From the NCBI GenBank assembly GCA_016217775.1, contig JACRGG010000037.1, positions 1-10,885 of the forward strand: a stretch of 10,885 nt of DNA. Reading direction: 5' to 3'. Below are positions 1-7,382 of this stretch, piece by piece. The DNA comes from Microcaldota archaeon (GTDB lineage: Archaea; Micrarchaeota; Micrarchaeia; Norongarragalinales; UBA97). Positions within the stretch are counted from its first letter, which is position 1; every line of letters starts with the position of its first letter. The notes beneath the pieces were generated by a model. It had not been told where the DNA came from, did no database searches, and saw nothing but the letters and a program-made list of their open reading frames with translations. The position numbers and the translations under genes were made by a program.

Positions 1-2977
1 CGTAAGCCTGCAAAACCATTTCCTTCTGTTTTGAATCAACGTTTGGAAACTTCTCCAAGATATAGGCAAGCTCTTCTTTCGTAATGCAGTAAAGCTTGGC
101 TACAGCCACGTCAATCTGCGCTCTTGCAAGCAGGCGGTCGCTTTCATTAAGCAAGCCGTGAGAAACCCCGATTTCCTTCTTTAACTCGTCAAACTCGCCC
201 GTACTCGACACAAGCTGCGCAGTTTTCCTCGCTATTTCGTCAAACAACTTGCCAGACGAAACGCGCGGAACCGGAGTTTCAAGAAAGTAAAACATATTGA
301 TGTTCGCGCTGACTTTTTGTCGCATAAAGTAGTCTACAACAAAACTATTCATTACCCCGCAAAGGTAGCACAATTGTTTAAGGTTTTGAGTGTGAATTAT
401 AGCAAGGGAGTTCCCGCACACGTAGCCTGGCGGTATTATAGCGGAAATGAACGTGCGGTAGTTGGTAGAACTTGCTATAAGCCGGTAAGCCATCCAGTAG
501 CCAGTATGGTAAATTTTTTCTAGTTTCAAATTCGCAAGCACGTCTTTTTCATCTATCTTGTATCTCGGCACTGGCGCTTCCTTCCACTGGTGCGTGAATT
601 GCTCTATGTTCTTACCTTCAAGCATTGGCACGCCGCTAAGCCTGCCTGCATGGAAGAGGTGGCTGTCGTTAGTCATATCAAAACCGCGAGAGATATTAAT
701 GTTCCACGCATCGCTTATTGTTTCCCCAAGCGCAGGATTTTTGAGAAGTTTTTCTACTATTTCCTTGTCTTTCGGAGTCTTGATTTCAAGAACACCCCAA
801 GAAGTCGGCGAGGATTTTTTTACAAACTCAACGTCTAATACGGTGGGGGCTTCAACGGCTTTTTTCAAATCGTCTTCGCCGTGCAGGAAGAATGCGCACT
901 GGAAAGTTTTCGTCTTACCGCCTTTTTCAAAAGTTATGAGGATTGGCTTATAGCTGGCGTGGACTGCAGGGAAAATAGCGTGCCCCCTATTTTCAAACGA
1001 GTAGAGCGTTTTTAGCTTGCACTTGTCAAAAAGCATACCGCGCAGGCCTTTTGCGCCCAAGTCCGTGTAAATTCCGCTTGGGACAACAAAACCAACTTGG
1101 CCCCCATCTTTTGCGAGCTGGTATGCCCTTTCAGTAAAAATCTTGTACAAATCCAAGTCGCCGGACTTTTTCTTTCCGTCTGCTTCACTAGACTGATAGT
1201 CGTAAGTATCCCGATAATAATCAGACATAGTCCCGTACTCGTTTAGCTTCTCGTTCCAAATCTTCCTAATCAAAGGCTTTTTTGAAAGAATTTCCCGCAC
1301 CACGTTCTTGGCTTGCTGCGCAGGAAGGCTCTTAAACCCAGGATGGTATTGCTCAAAAAACTCTTGCGAGTCCGGCTTCCACTTCTCCCAAGGCGGGTTG
1401 CCCAATACTACGTCAAAACCGCCTTGCTCGCTAACTAAAGGAAAGTCCCGTGATACAACAAATGCCTTGCGGCCGTTTTCCCCGTCTTGAACAAGAGAAT
1501 CCCTTTCAATAACGTGCAGGCGAGGCAACTGCTTTGGCGTGTCAACAGCCTGCAGGAAAAGATTAAGGCGCGCCATTCTCACAGCCCGAGGGTCCATATC
1601 TACTCCATAAATGCATTGCTCAAGAACCTGCGTCAGGAAGCTTGACATTCCGCTGCCGCTATCGGCGTCAAGCGTTGCCTGCGCGCTTCCGCCTGCGTTA
1701 GCAAGGTTTTCTTCATACCACGCCCTGAATTCCTCGAACGCCCGCACGAGAAAGGTCCCCGAGCCGCACGCGGGGTCAATAACCTTGATTTTCAGGGCGT
1801 CCGAAGCGTTCCTGCATTTCTTGAGCCGTTCGCCAAGCGTTGAGGAAACCAGGAAGTCAACTAAGAAGCCGGGAGTGTAGTAAATCCCAGCTTGCTTGCG
1901 CGCAAACAATCCTTCCTTGAAGTCAACGCGCTTGGACGTCTGCTTGGTCTTGTACGCGAGGTAATTTTCGTAAGCGTGCCCTAGAACGTCTTTTCTAATG
2001 GCCTGGAAGTTATAGCGCAATCCGTTCTCCGGGTTTTTGTAGAATGCCTCAAACAATTCAATGACGTCCTCGTTTTTAATGCTCAAAGTCTCGATTCTGT
2101 GCCTGTCGAAAATAGTGCTGTCGTAAAGAGGCCTCATCTTGTTTTCCCAGAATGGGACGAGAAAGTCGCGGTAAAATTGCTTTCTCTTATCCACCACCCA
2201 TCTTTCATAAATGTCTTCCATTTTCCTTTCAGGGTCGCAGCCGCTGTCTTCAAGCATCCTACAGAAAATAATTCGGTTGATTACGTGCTGGACGCACGCG
2301 TCTATCGAAACGTCTTCGCTGTCGTGACCCTCCGAGTACTCGGAAAAAAGCATTTCATTGCTCTCCAAAATGGCTTTTGCCAACTGCCGCCTCGACTCTA
2401 AAAGCTGGTGAGTCAAAAGCAGTTCAATGTCCGCGCTTTCCTTCCAGTGCTTGCTCTTCTTGGCAAAATCATCTATCGCGGCGTACCCGCCGGTTTCCCT
2501 GGAAAAAAGCATTAGCTTGCTTAAATAATCCGGGTTGGACAAGACTCCGAAAATGTCGAACTCAAACACTTCCGCATTTTGTGGCTCGTCGAAAAAATCG
2601 GAGTTGAACACGCGCCAGCGCACGAAGTTAGTTAATACAACGCAGCGCATACCCCCGTTTTTTCCGTACTCGAGGGCTTGGAGAACGTCTTGCTGGTCGT
2701 CAAGCTTGTTTGAGAACCGCTTGACTTCAACATAAAAATCGTGGCGTATCTGCCCCGATTTCTTGAACGCAAAATCAACTCTTTTTGTGCGGGTATGAAA
2801 ACGCACTTGCTTTTGCGGCATTACTTCCCGGCTAAGCCACTTCCAGCCAAGCGCCTCAAAAACAGGCCTAATGAAGTCCTCTGCCCTCTTTTCAGCTTCC
2901 TGTTCTTTGTTTGGGAGAGCAGAGTAGTCCTTCATCAGCTTGGAAAGAACTTGCTTAATTGCTTCTTCTCTAGTCAT
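1..2977 (-). CDS. Type IIG (Eco57I-like) restriction-modification enzyme, C-terminus cut by window edge
   Basis: A single open frame of 992 codons with no stop runs off the left edge; the start is the ATG at 2977. It should methylate an adenine N6 in a specific DNA site and cleave DNA, both in one chain. Residues about 1-120 form a PD-(D/E)XK-type nuclease, with D68 and the E84-V-K86 pair preceded by KRVDF. Residues about 360-650 are the methyltransferase: GIYYTP at 364-369, SAM-binding DPACGSGTF from D401, and catalytic NPPW at 527-530 followed by EKWK. The motif GQVGFVVPSGIY lies further on, near residue 620. The C-terminal part, with STNYRTF and IIPPG (847-851), resembles the TaqI-like target-recognition domain. 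No separate R, M or S gene is visible, so it probably acts alone. A BREX PglX-like methylase is a weaker alternative, because PglX normally lacks the N-terminal nuclease. The recognition site cannot be read from the sequence. Confidence 0.9.
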   Translation of the reverse strand, partial: MTREEAIKQVLSKLMKDYSALPNKEQEAEKRAEDFIRPVFEALGWKWLSREVMPQKQVRFHTRTKRVDFAFKKSGQIRHDFYVEVKRFSNKLDDQQDVLQALEYGKNGGMRCVVLTNFVRWRVFNSDFFDEPQNAEVFEFDIFGVLSNPDYLSKLMLFSRETGGYAAIDDFAKKSKHWKESADIELLLTHQLLESRRQLAKAILESNEMLFSEYSEGHDSEDVSIDACVQHVINRIIFCRMLEDSGCDPERKMEDIYERWVVDKRKQFYRDFLVPFWENKMRPLYDSTIFDRHRIETLSIKNEDVIELFEAFYKNPENGLRYNFQAIRKDVLGHAYENYLAYKTKQTSKRVDFKEGLFARKQAGIYYTPGFLVDFLVSSTLGERLKKCRNASDALKIKVIDPACGSGTFLVRAFEEFRAWYEENLANAGGSAQATLDADSGSGMSSFLTQVLEQCIYGVDMDPRAVRMARLNLFLQAVDTPKQLPRLHVIERDSLVQDGENGRKAFVVSRDFPLVSEQGGFDVVLGNPPWEKWKPDSQEFFEQYHPGFKSLPAQQAKNVVREILSKKPLIRKIWNEKLNEYGTMSDYYRDTYDYQSSEADGKKKSGDLDLYKIFTERAYQLAKDGGQVGFVVPSGIYTDLGAKGLRGMLFDKCKLKTLYSFENRGHAIFPAVHASYKPILITFEKGGKTKTFQCAFFLHGEDDLKKAVEAPTVLDVEFVKKSSPTSWGVLEIKTPKDKEIVEKLLKNPALGETISDAWNINISRGFDMTNDSHLFHAGRLSGVPMLEGKNIEQFTHQWKEAPVPRYKIDEKDVLANLKLEKIYHTGYWMAYRLIASSTNYRTFISAIIPPGYVCGNSLAIIHTQNLKQLCYLCGVMNSFVVDYFMRQKVSANINMFYFLETPVPRVSSGKLFDEIARKTAQLVSSTGEFDELKKEIGVSHGLLNESDRLLARAQIDVAVAKLYCITKEELAYILEKFPNVDSKQKEMVLQAY

Positions 2978-3001
2978 AACAATAGAAAGAATTGCTTAAG
3001 G

Positions 3002-3010
3002 TATAAATAT
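3002..3010 (-). promoter_or_regulatory. TATA box of the restriction-modification gene
   Basis: On the minus strand this reads ATATTTATA. Its centre is about 29 bases before the ATG at 2977, so transcription would begin at or next to the start codon. No SD sequence precedes that ATG, which fits a leaderless mRNA. Confidence 0.6.
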
Positions 3011-3013
3011 GCC

Positions 3014-3025
3014 ACGCTAAAGCGT
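3014..3025. promoter_or_regulatory. Palindrome next to the restriction gene TATA box (candidate operator)
   Basis: The sequence ACGCT-AA-AGCGT is a 5-2-5 inverted repeat. It lies three bases upstream of the TATA box, where TFB contacts DNA and where archaeal regulators often bind. Further AAAGCG words follow at 3037-3042 and 3049-3054. The position suggests control of the restriction enzyme, but the arms are short and no regulator gene is visible. Confidence 0.3.
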
Positions 3026-3100
3026 TCGCATAGCCAAAAGCGTGCGTCAAAGCGAGTACGAAAACACTATTTTTTTCCTTGTTTTACTTGAACTACTTTC

Positions 3101-3127
3101 GGCCTCGGCTTTTCGTTCGAGCCGGCC
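3101..3127. other. GC-rich hairpin in the gene-free stretch
   Basis: GGCC (3101-3104) and GGCT (3107-3110) pair with AGCC (3120-3123) and GGCC (3124-3127), giving an 8-bp stem with a two-base bulge and a nine-base loop. On the plus strand it is followed by six T at 3135-3140, like a terminator, but no plus-strand gene ends here. On the minus strand it lies 18 bases after the stop of the antiporter-like remnant, so it may be an old 3' end structure. Confidence 0.4.
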
Positions 3128-3144
3128 ACGCGGGTTTTTTCGTA

Positions 3145-3297
3145 CTAGAAAATGCCGATTGCGGTGATTAGGTTGGTTAGGAATATCATTACCAGAACCA
3201 AGTCTTGGAAAAACGAGAGTTCAATGGGGAATTTGGCGACGGTCAGGCCCTCGGAGAAAGGGAGCGTGGCGAGCACCGCGGTGGCCATTCCCCGGCC
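3145..3297 (-). pseudogene. C-terminal remnant of a cation:proton antiporter-like membrane protein
   Basis: After an in-frame TAA at 3298-3300 the minus strand reads GRG, then an ATG at 3288 and 47 codons to TAG at 3145. The peptide begins MATAVLATLPFSEGL and ends DLVLVMIFLTNLITAIGIF. From memory this resembles the last two helices of CPA1/NhaP-like Na+/H+ antiporters, where an RG-x-A-x-AVLA-x-LP segment precedes a final helix rich in LT-x-LI-x-x-IG. The upstream sequence back to the tyrosyl-tRNA synthetase stop has stops in the three minus frames and no hydrophobic segment, so about seven-eighths of such a protein is missing. A genuine one-helix small membrane protein cannot be excluded, since GGGGA precedes the ATG. 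Confidence 0.5.
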
Positions 3298-3373
3298 TTA
3301 ATTGAGCTCAATAATTTCCTGTGAGTCTTTAATGCCGGCGAAGCAATTTCCTTAAGCAAAACAATTCACCAGA

Positions 3374-4447
3374 TTACACTACGGCCTTGCGCAAAAACTC
3401 CAAGTGCTTCGAGTTTTTCTCAAAGTGCGCGCGAACCGGCTTGACCAAATCGTCCAAGGCTGCGGCAACGCCCGACTTGAGGTCGCCGGCGTGAAGTTTT
3501 TTATCCAAGTAAGCCGCCTCGAGTTTTTCAAAAGAATCAAAAGACGCGTCCCCGCCGTACTTCTCGGGCCGGCTGATTTCCAAAACGAATTTCGGCTCGC
3601 GGAACAATAAGTGCTTCGCGTACTCCAAAACCGGGTTTCCCTCGGCGACTGGCGGGCAGTACGCCTTGTTTACCTTGCGCGCAATCTCCTCCCTCGAATC
3701 GTGGATGAATATCGCGGAGTCGGGCTTGGACTTGCTCATTTTCGCCGCAATCACTTGCTCGAGCTTGTCGGCATTGTCGCCGCCTCCTCCAATTGATTTT
3801 TCCGGCTCCGCAAGCGCGGGCAGCAAGGAGTGGTGGATTGAAATGAAGTTCTTCCAGCCAAGCTTTGGGTAAACCTCGCGGGCGAGCATATGGACTTTGC
3901 GCTGGTCCAAGCCCGCGTGCGCAATGTCAACGTCGAGGTGTTTTATGTCAACGGCTTGCATTGGCGGGTAGAAAAACTGCGCGGTGGAAAGCGCGTCCTT
4001 CTCGCTTCGCCCCATTATTGAAAGGCAGCGCGTTACGCGCGCTATAGTAGTGTGGGAGGAAAAGCGCATTACGTCCATCCAGTACTCGTCGTTATTATGG
4101 TACAAGTCCGAGCCGAGCACGATTTTGGTTTTCGGACAGAGAAAGCCGTAGGCTTCCTTAAAATAATCGCATACTTGGTGAATCGCGTTCCAGTCCCCGC
4201 CCATTTTCTTGTTGATGAACGAGTGCCAGTCCGCGAGGTACACTTGCGTTTTTACTCCGGCTGCGGCAAAATCGTTTACTTTCATAGCGAGGAGGAGGTA
4301 GCCCAAGTGGAGTTGTCCTGAAGCCTCGAATCCAATGTAGTGCGAGGGGCTTGCTTTTGTCTCAAATAATTGCCTTAACTCCTCTTGAGTAACCGCTTCG
4401 CAAGTCGGCGCGCGGAGTGCCAAATCGAGTTTTGTCTGAACGTCCAA
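3374..4447 (-). CDS. tyrS: Tyrosyl-tRNA synthetase, archaeal type
   Basis: This cytoplasmic class I synthetase joins tyrosine to tRNA-Tyr using ATP. The 357-residue chain has YIGFEASG leading into the HIGH-equivalent HLGY (47-50) and KMSKS at 236-240. By comparison with the Methanocaldococcus jannaschii enzyme, the tyrosine pocket is intact: Y37, Y160, Q164, D167 and Q182, within motifs YPPMQAVD and DQRKVHMLARE. This separates it from tryptophanyl enzymes. The start is TTG at 4447; there is no in-frame ATG upstream before a stop, the family N-terminus (MD followed by a K/L-rich helix) begins here, and GTGAT at 4454-4458 is an SD six bases away. A glycine-rich loop (219-223 and following residues) precedes KMSKS, making this region about 20 residues longer than in the M. 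jannaschii enzyme. The acetyltransferase gene ends 50 bases upstream, so the two are probably co-transcribed. Confidence 0.95.
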   Translation of the reverse strand: MDVQTKLDLALRAPTCEAVTQEELRQLFETKASPSHYIGFEASGQLHLGYLLLAMKVNDFAAAGVKTQVYLADWHSFINKKMGGDWNAIHQVCDYFKEAYGFLCPKTKIVLGSDLYHNNDEYWMDVMRFSSHTTIARVTRCLSIMGRSEKDALSTAQFFYPPMQAVDIKHLDVDIAHAGLDQRKVHMLAREVYPKLGWKNFISIHHSLLPALAEPEKSIGGGGDNADKLEQVIAAKMSKSKPDSAIFIHDSREEIARKVNKAYCPPVAEGNPVLEYAKHLLFREPKFVLEISRPEKYGGDASFDSFEKLEAAYLDKKLHAGDLKSGVAAALDDLVKPVRAHFEKNSKHLEFLRKAVV

Positions 4448-4453
4448 AGGAAA

Positions 4454-4458
4454 ATCAC
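4454..4458 (-). promoter_or_regulatory. Shine-Dalgarno that fixes the TTG start of tyrS
   Basis: The minus strand reads GTGAT, fully complementary to the AUCAC of the archaeal 16S rRNA tail, six bases before the TTG at 4447. This supports a TTG start where no ATG is available. Confidence 0.6.
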
Positions 4459-4497
4459 TTGATTTTGTTGAGCAACCCGCGAGTTAAAAGGCTTTTT

Positions 4498-4941
4498 CTA
4501 AAGAGTTTTTTCGTAAACCAACACGTTTTGCCCAGCGTACTTTTCCGAGAAAGCGCGAGTGTACTTAAACCCGTGTTTTTCGTACAAGTGCAGCGCGATT
4601 GGATTAGCCTGCGAGACTAGCAGCTCGGCCTTAGCCTTTCCCGCCGCGCGGATTTGCTCAATGGCTTTACGCAAGAGCGCTTGGCCGATGCCGAAATTGC
4701 GGTACTCCTCTAAAACGGCGAGGCCGAGTATTTGCCCGCAGCCCTGCTTTAACTCGAAGTCAACGAATCCCGCGGTGTGGCCGTCGAGTAAAGCAACGTA
4801 GTACTCGATGGAAGGGTTCTCCATTCTTCGAGTGATTTCAGTGAAGCTAAACCCCGTGTACGGAAAGTACTTTTTAGTCAAAGAAGTTATTGAATAAAGC
4901 TCGCGGGCGGTCGCCTTGCGCACTTGAACGCTTAATTCCAT
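4498..4941 (-). CDS. GNAT-family N-acetyltransferase, RimI-like
   Basis: This 147-residue protein is a single GNAT domain of typical length that moves an acetyl group from acetyl-CoA to an amine. ILGLAVLEEYRNFGIGQALL (71-90) is motif A, with the acetyl-CoA pyrophosphate loop R81-N-F-G-I-G86. QANPIALHLYEKHGF (111-125) is the RimI/Ard1-type C-terminal motif. These features favour acetylation of protein N-termini, as archaeal RimI/Ard1 does, but the substrate is not certain and other GNATs share the same pattern. The ATG at 4941 has a TATA-like box about 29 bases upstream and no SD, so it may start its own leaderless transcript that continues into tyrS. Confidence 0.85.
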   Translation of the reverse strand: MELSVQVRKATARELYSITSLTKKYFPYTGFSFTEITRRMENPSIEYYVALLDGHTAGFVDFELKQGCGQILGLAVLEEYRNFGIGQALLRKAIEQIRAAGKAKAELLVSQANPIALHLYEKHGFKYTRAFSEKYAGQNVLVYEKTL

Positions 4942-4967
4942 CTAATTAATTGAAAAACGCGGGGCGT

Positions 4968-4973
4968 TAAAAC
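4968..4973 (-). promoter_or_regulatory. TATA-like box before the acetyltransferase gene
   Basis: TTTTAA on the minus strand is centred about 29 bases before the ATG at 4941. It lies in the 58-base gap after the phospholipase D-like gene, so a second transcription unit (acetyltransferase plus tyrS) may begin here. Confidence 0.4.
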
Positions 4974-4999
4974 AGTTTTGTTTAATGCAACCCAGCGCG

Positions 5000-5551
5000 T
5001 TAGGATTGAGCCGGTTTTTCCAGCGCGCCGCTCCAGTCTTCCTCGAATGCTTTCTCGTATTCTTGCACTGCGGTTTGGCAGTAGAGGATGACTGCGGCTT
5101 CACGGTTGCGGTTTAACGCGTTGTAACTCCAGTTGATAGAGCCGACCAGCGCTTTTTTCCCGTCGACTACCGCTAGCTTCGCGTGGGAATTCGCGTACTT
5201 TGGGTTCGCCCACTTAACTTGCACGCCGGCTTTTGCTAAATAATCCGCGGCGGCAAAATTATCGTCCACCTTGGGTTCTAGGATGAAGCGAATTTTAACC
5301 CCGCGGGCGGCCGCGTTCGAGATTGCCTGCTTTAATTCGTTGGAAGAGAATTGGTAGAGGAGGACGTCAATAGTTGATTGCGCGGAGTCAAGGAAGGAAA
5401 CTATTTGCCCGCCCGCGCCGGGGGAGAGGATTGGAGTGACCGCGCACGGAGTTGACTGCGGTTGCGCAAAAAAACTTGATGCTAGGAAAACACCGGCTAT
5501 TGCTAGCCCGATTAGCGCGCCTATAAGAAAATTCTTGGAATTAGTCTTCAC
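5000..5551 (-). CDS. Membrane-anchored phospholipase D-like nuclease
   Basis: A 183-residue protein. Residues 8-29 form one hydrophobic segment after a basic N-terminus, a signal peptide or anchor that puts the catalytic part outside the membrane. The rest is one PLD domain with a complete HKD motif: H123, K125 and D130-G131, then GSIN (137-140), N148 and E151. Single-motif proteins of about this size resemble the bacterial Nuc endonuclease, which dimerises to bring two HKD motifs together and cuts DNA without metal. Lipid or other phosphodiester cleavage is also possible. The start is a GTG whose last bases overlap the TGA of the upstream membrane-protein gene (4-base overlap, GTGA), so translation is probably coupled. 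It may act with that membrane protein at the cell surface, for example in degrading DNA from outside. Confidence 0.85.
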   Translation of the reverse strand: MKTNSKNFLIGALIGLAIAGVFLASSFFAQPQSTPCAVTPILSPGAGGQIVSFLDSAQSTIDVLLYQFSSNELKQAISNAAARGVKIRFILEPKVDDNFAAADYLAKAGVQVKWANPKYANSHAKLAVVDGKKALVGSINWSYNALNRNREAAVILYCQTAVQEYEKAFEEDWSGALEKPAQS

Positions 5552-6393
5552 TTTTTCTTCCCTGTTGCATTACGATTACCTTTGGATAGAGTGCGGTAGG
5601 TGCTTAAGATAAAGGTTTGGTAGAACACCATTGAGAATGCGATGCCGGCGAGTGCGATTAGGGAGAGGATTAAGCCGATGATTATCAGGACGGGCAGCGC
5701 GTTATAATCCGATGTGGCTAGAACCAGGGCGGTGAACAAGCCGATTGGAATCAATGAGAGTAGGATTATTGCCGCGGCAATCAATGCGGAGATTATTAGC
5801 GCGAATAGGGTAGTGAGCTTGTTTTTGGAGAACAGCTCGTAGCCTTGTTTAATCGCGTTTTTAACGCTCGCGCCGTTAATTGCGCAGTACATAGTATATA
5901 TGAAAACCAGGGAGAGGATTAATGACACGAGCAAGTTAATCAGCGTGATGAATAACGCGAGGATTACGTTAGATGAAACCGAGTCCCGAGCGTATCCAAT
6001 CAAGTTACCGGCCATTACTTGAACCAGCGCCACGCTGATGATAACGCCAAGGGCGGGGAGGAACACTTTCTTCGCGGCGTTAAGGGAATTTGATGGGCTT
6101 AATTGCTTTTTGTCAAGGAATGAATTCGCGTGAATCACTTGCCCAACCAGCAGGAAAATCCCGCCCAGCCACGCGGCGAACAATACCGCGAGCGCGATTA
6201 GAATTGACGCCCAATCGGTTGCCGAGAATTGCCCCGCGGCGAGTGCTTGCTGGGAAACGGCTTGGCTAATCGCGTAGACGAGGATTAGGAGAAGCAAGAG
6301 GGCGGCAACGTAGTAGCCGAACACGAGTTTAGTGAAAACGCTTTTCCTAGCGTAAGAAAAACTGCTTGAAACCATTTGCGAGTACTCAACCAA
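5548..6393 (-). CDS. Six-helix integral membrane protein of unknown function
   Basis: With the chosen start this protein has 281 residues and six strongly hydrophobic segments near 24-46, 64-87, 111-132, 142-171, 193-226 and 233-261, ending in a basic tail (GKGNRNATGKKK). No catalytic motif is visible. The pattern recalls uncharacterised archaeal DUF4013-like membrane proteins, which is a resemblance from memory and not confirmed. The open frame extends to a TTG at 6438, but the TTG at 6393 is preferred because AGGTG (6401-6405) lies seven bases upstream and the residues before it do not look like a membrane-protein start. The ATG at 6375 is a third option. It follows the deoxyhypusine synthase gene after 47 bases and overlaps the phospholipase D-like gene, so it probably shares the latter's job. 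Confidence 0.8.
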   Translation of the reverse strand: MVEYSQMVSSSFSYARKSVFTKLVFGYYVAALLLLLILVYAISQAVSQQALAAGQFSATDWASILIALAVLFAAWLGGIFLLVGQVIHANSFLDKKQLSPSNSLNAAKKVFLPALGVIISVALVQVMAGNLIGYARDSVSSNVILALFITLINLLVSLILSLVFIYTMYCAINGASVKNAIKQGYELFSKNKLTTLFALIISALIAAAIILLSLIPIGLFTALVLATSDYNALPVLIIIGLILSLIALAGIAFSMVFYQTFILSTYRTLSKGNRNATGKKK

Positions 6394-6400
6394 AGCAAAC

Positions 6401-6405
6401 CACCT
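6401..6405 (-). promoter_or_regulatory. Shine-Dalgarno that decides the start of the membrane protein
   Basis: The minus strand reads AGGTG, seven bases before the TTG at 6393. This favours that TTG over the longer reading from 6438 and the ATG at 6375. Confidence 0.5.
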
Positions 6406-6440
6406 TTTTTCCTTACTGACAAAAAAATATTGCAACAAAA

Positions 6441-7343
6441 TTATAGTCCGGCGATTAATAATGGTAGCGCAATCGACGCATCCGCGTTGACTAGAACCGC
6501 GTTAGACTTTTCCTTAATCTTGCCCCAAGACTTTGCTTCCTTTGGCCGCGCGCCCGAAAGCGAGCCGTCGAACTCCTGCGCCGTTGAGACGTAAACCGAG
6601 TAATCAAGCCCGCCGCGCACTAGATTCAGGCCGAGGGTAAAGTGCTTGCTCACCCCCCCGCCGAGGATTAACGCACCGGTTTTCTTCGCGGACAATACGG
6701 TTGTTGCAAGCTCGCGCATATCCCCGGTTTCGTCCAAAGCGATTTTAGCGTGGTCTTGCTTGAAAAAATGAAGCTGGAGGCCAATCGCCGAGTCGATTAA
6801 CGCCGGGGAAAAGACTGGAATATCGTGTTTTCTCGCTTGGTACAAAAACGAGTCCTCCTTAGTGCATAGCACGGAGAGTTCGCGGATTAATTCTTTTGGT
6901 GAAACGCGCTCGTTTTTCTCAAACGCTTTCTTGAATACTGGCTGGACTTTCTCCTCCAGCAAAACATAGTGGTCGTTCGAGACGAGCAGGTTGCCTAATC
7001 GGTTGACTCCTTTTTGGTGGAGTTTCACGTCGTCTTCGTGGAACGAGCCGATTTGGTATGGGTTAAAGCACTTGATGATGTCGTGGTCGATGCTCCCGCC
7101 CGTAGTGATTACCGCGTCGACTTTGCCGTCCGCAATGAGCTGGGCGAACACCCCGCGCAGCCCCGACGCGACCATATTAGCGGTGAAGGCGAGGAACTTA
7201 AAGCAGACCTTATCGGAATACATTCTCTCCAAAACGCCGCGCGCTTGCGCCAACTCGGTTGCTTGAAAACCAATTGTTGAATAGGATTTAATCAAGTCCG
7301 AGACTGAAGCGGTTTTGCTTAAGTTCAAGTCCTTTACGTCCAT
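6441..7343 (-). CDS. dys: Deoxyhypusine synthase
   Basis: The enzyme moves the aminobutyl group of spermidine, with NAD, onto a lysine of translation factor aIF5A, the first step of hypusine formation. The 300-residue chain has TTGGSIDHD (80-88), GGGVSKHF (228-235), TAQEFDGSLSGARP (254-267) and SWGKI (272-276). K275 corresponds to the catalytic lysine 329 of the human enzyme, E269 to glutamate 323, and H234 to the active-site histidine. The C-terminal NADASIALPLL also matches the family. The ATG at 7343 is chosen over an upstream in-frame TTG at 7379, which would add 12 atypical residues (FFQFDLLKVFF) lying in intergenic DNA. The gene sits 39 bases after the unrecognised basic-protein gene and 47 before the membrane-protein gene, within the minus-strand run. 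Confidence 0.95.
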   Translation of the reverse strand: MDVKDLNLSKTASVSDLIKSYSTIGFQATELAQARGVLERMYSDKVCFKFLAFTANMVASGLRGVFAQLIADGKVDAVITTGGSIDHDIIKCFNPYQIGSFHEDDVKLHQKGVNRLGNLLVSNDHYVLLEEKVQPVFKKAFEKNERVSPKELIRELSVLCTKEDSFLYQARKHDIPVFSPALIDSAIGLQLHFFKQDHAKIALDETGDMRELATTVLSAKKTGALILGGGVSKHFTLGLNLVRGGLDYSVYVSTAQEFDGSLSGARPKEAKSWGKIKEKSNAVLVNADASIALPLLIAGL

Positions 7344-7382
7344 AAAAAACACTTTAAGTAAATCAAACTGAAAAAACAAGGT

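Larger units (their letters stand above)
2978..3373. other. Stretch without an intact gene between the restriction and tyrosyl-tRNA synthetase genes
   Basis: About 400 bases hold the restriction gene promoter and palindrome, a T-rich plus-strand tract at 3070-3089, the GC-rich hairpin, the antiporter-like remnant, and about 75 bases (3298-3373) in which nothing is recognised. No tRNA cloverleaf was seen on either strand. Confidence 0.7.

Noticed and set aside
2332..2343. 12-base perfect palindrome CCGAGTACTCGG
   Set aside because: It lies inside the restriction-modification coding frame, where it encodes ordinary residues (SEYSE), with no promoter or repeat context.
3012..3060. AAAGCG words considered as a CRISPR or iteron array
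   Set aside because: Only three six-base copies with uneven spacing (18 and 12 bases); too short and irregular for an array or replication origin.
317..3091. Numerous plus-strand open frames across the left third
   Set aside because: They lie opposite one continuous minus-strand frame with clear methylase and nuclease motifs, and their translations show no recognisable domains.
7344..7379. TTG-initiated N-terminal extension of deoxyhypusine synthase
   Set aside because: The extra 12 residues are phenylalanine-rich, read from A/T-rich intergenic DNA, and are not like the family; the ATG at 7343 is a better start.
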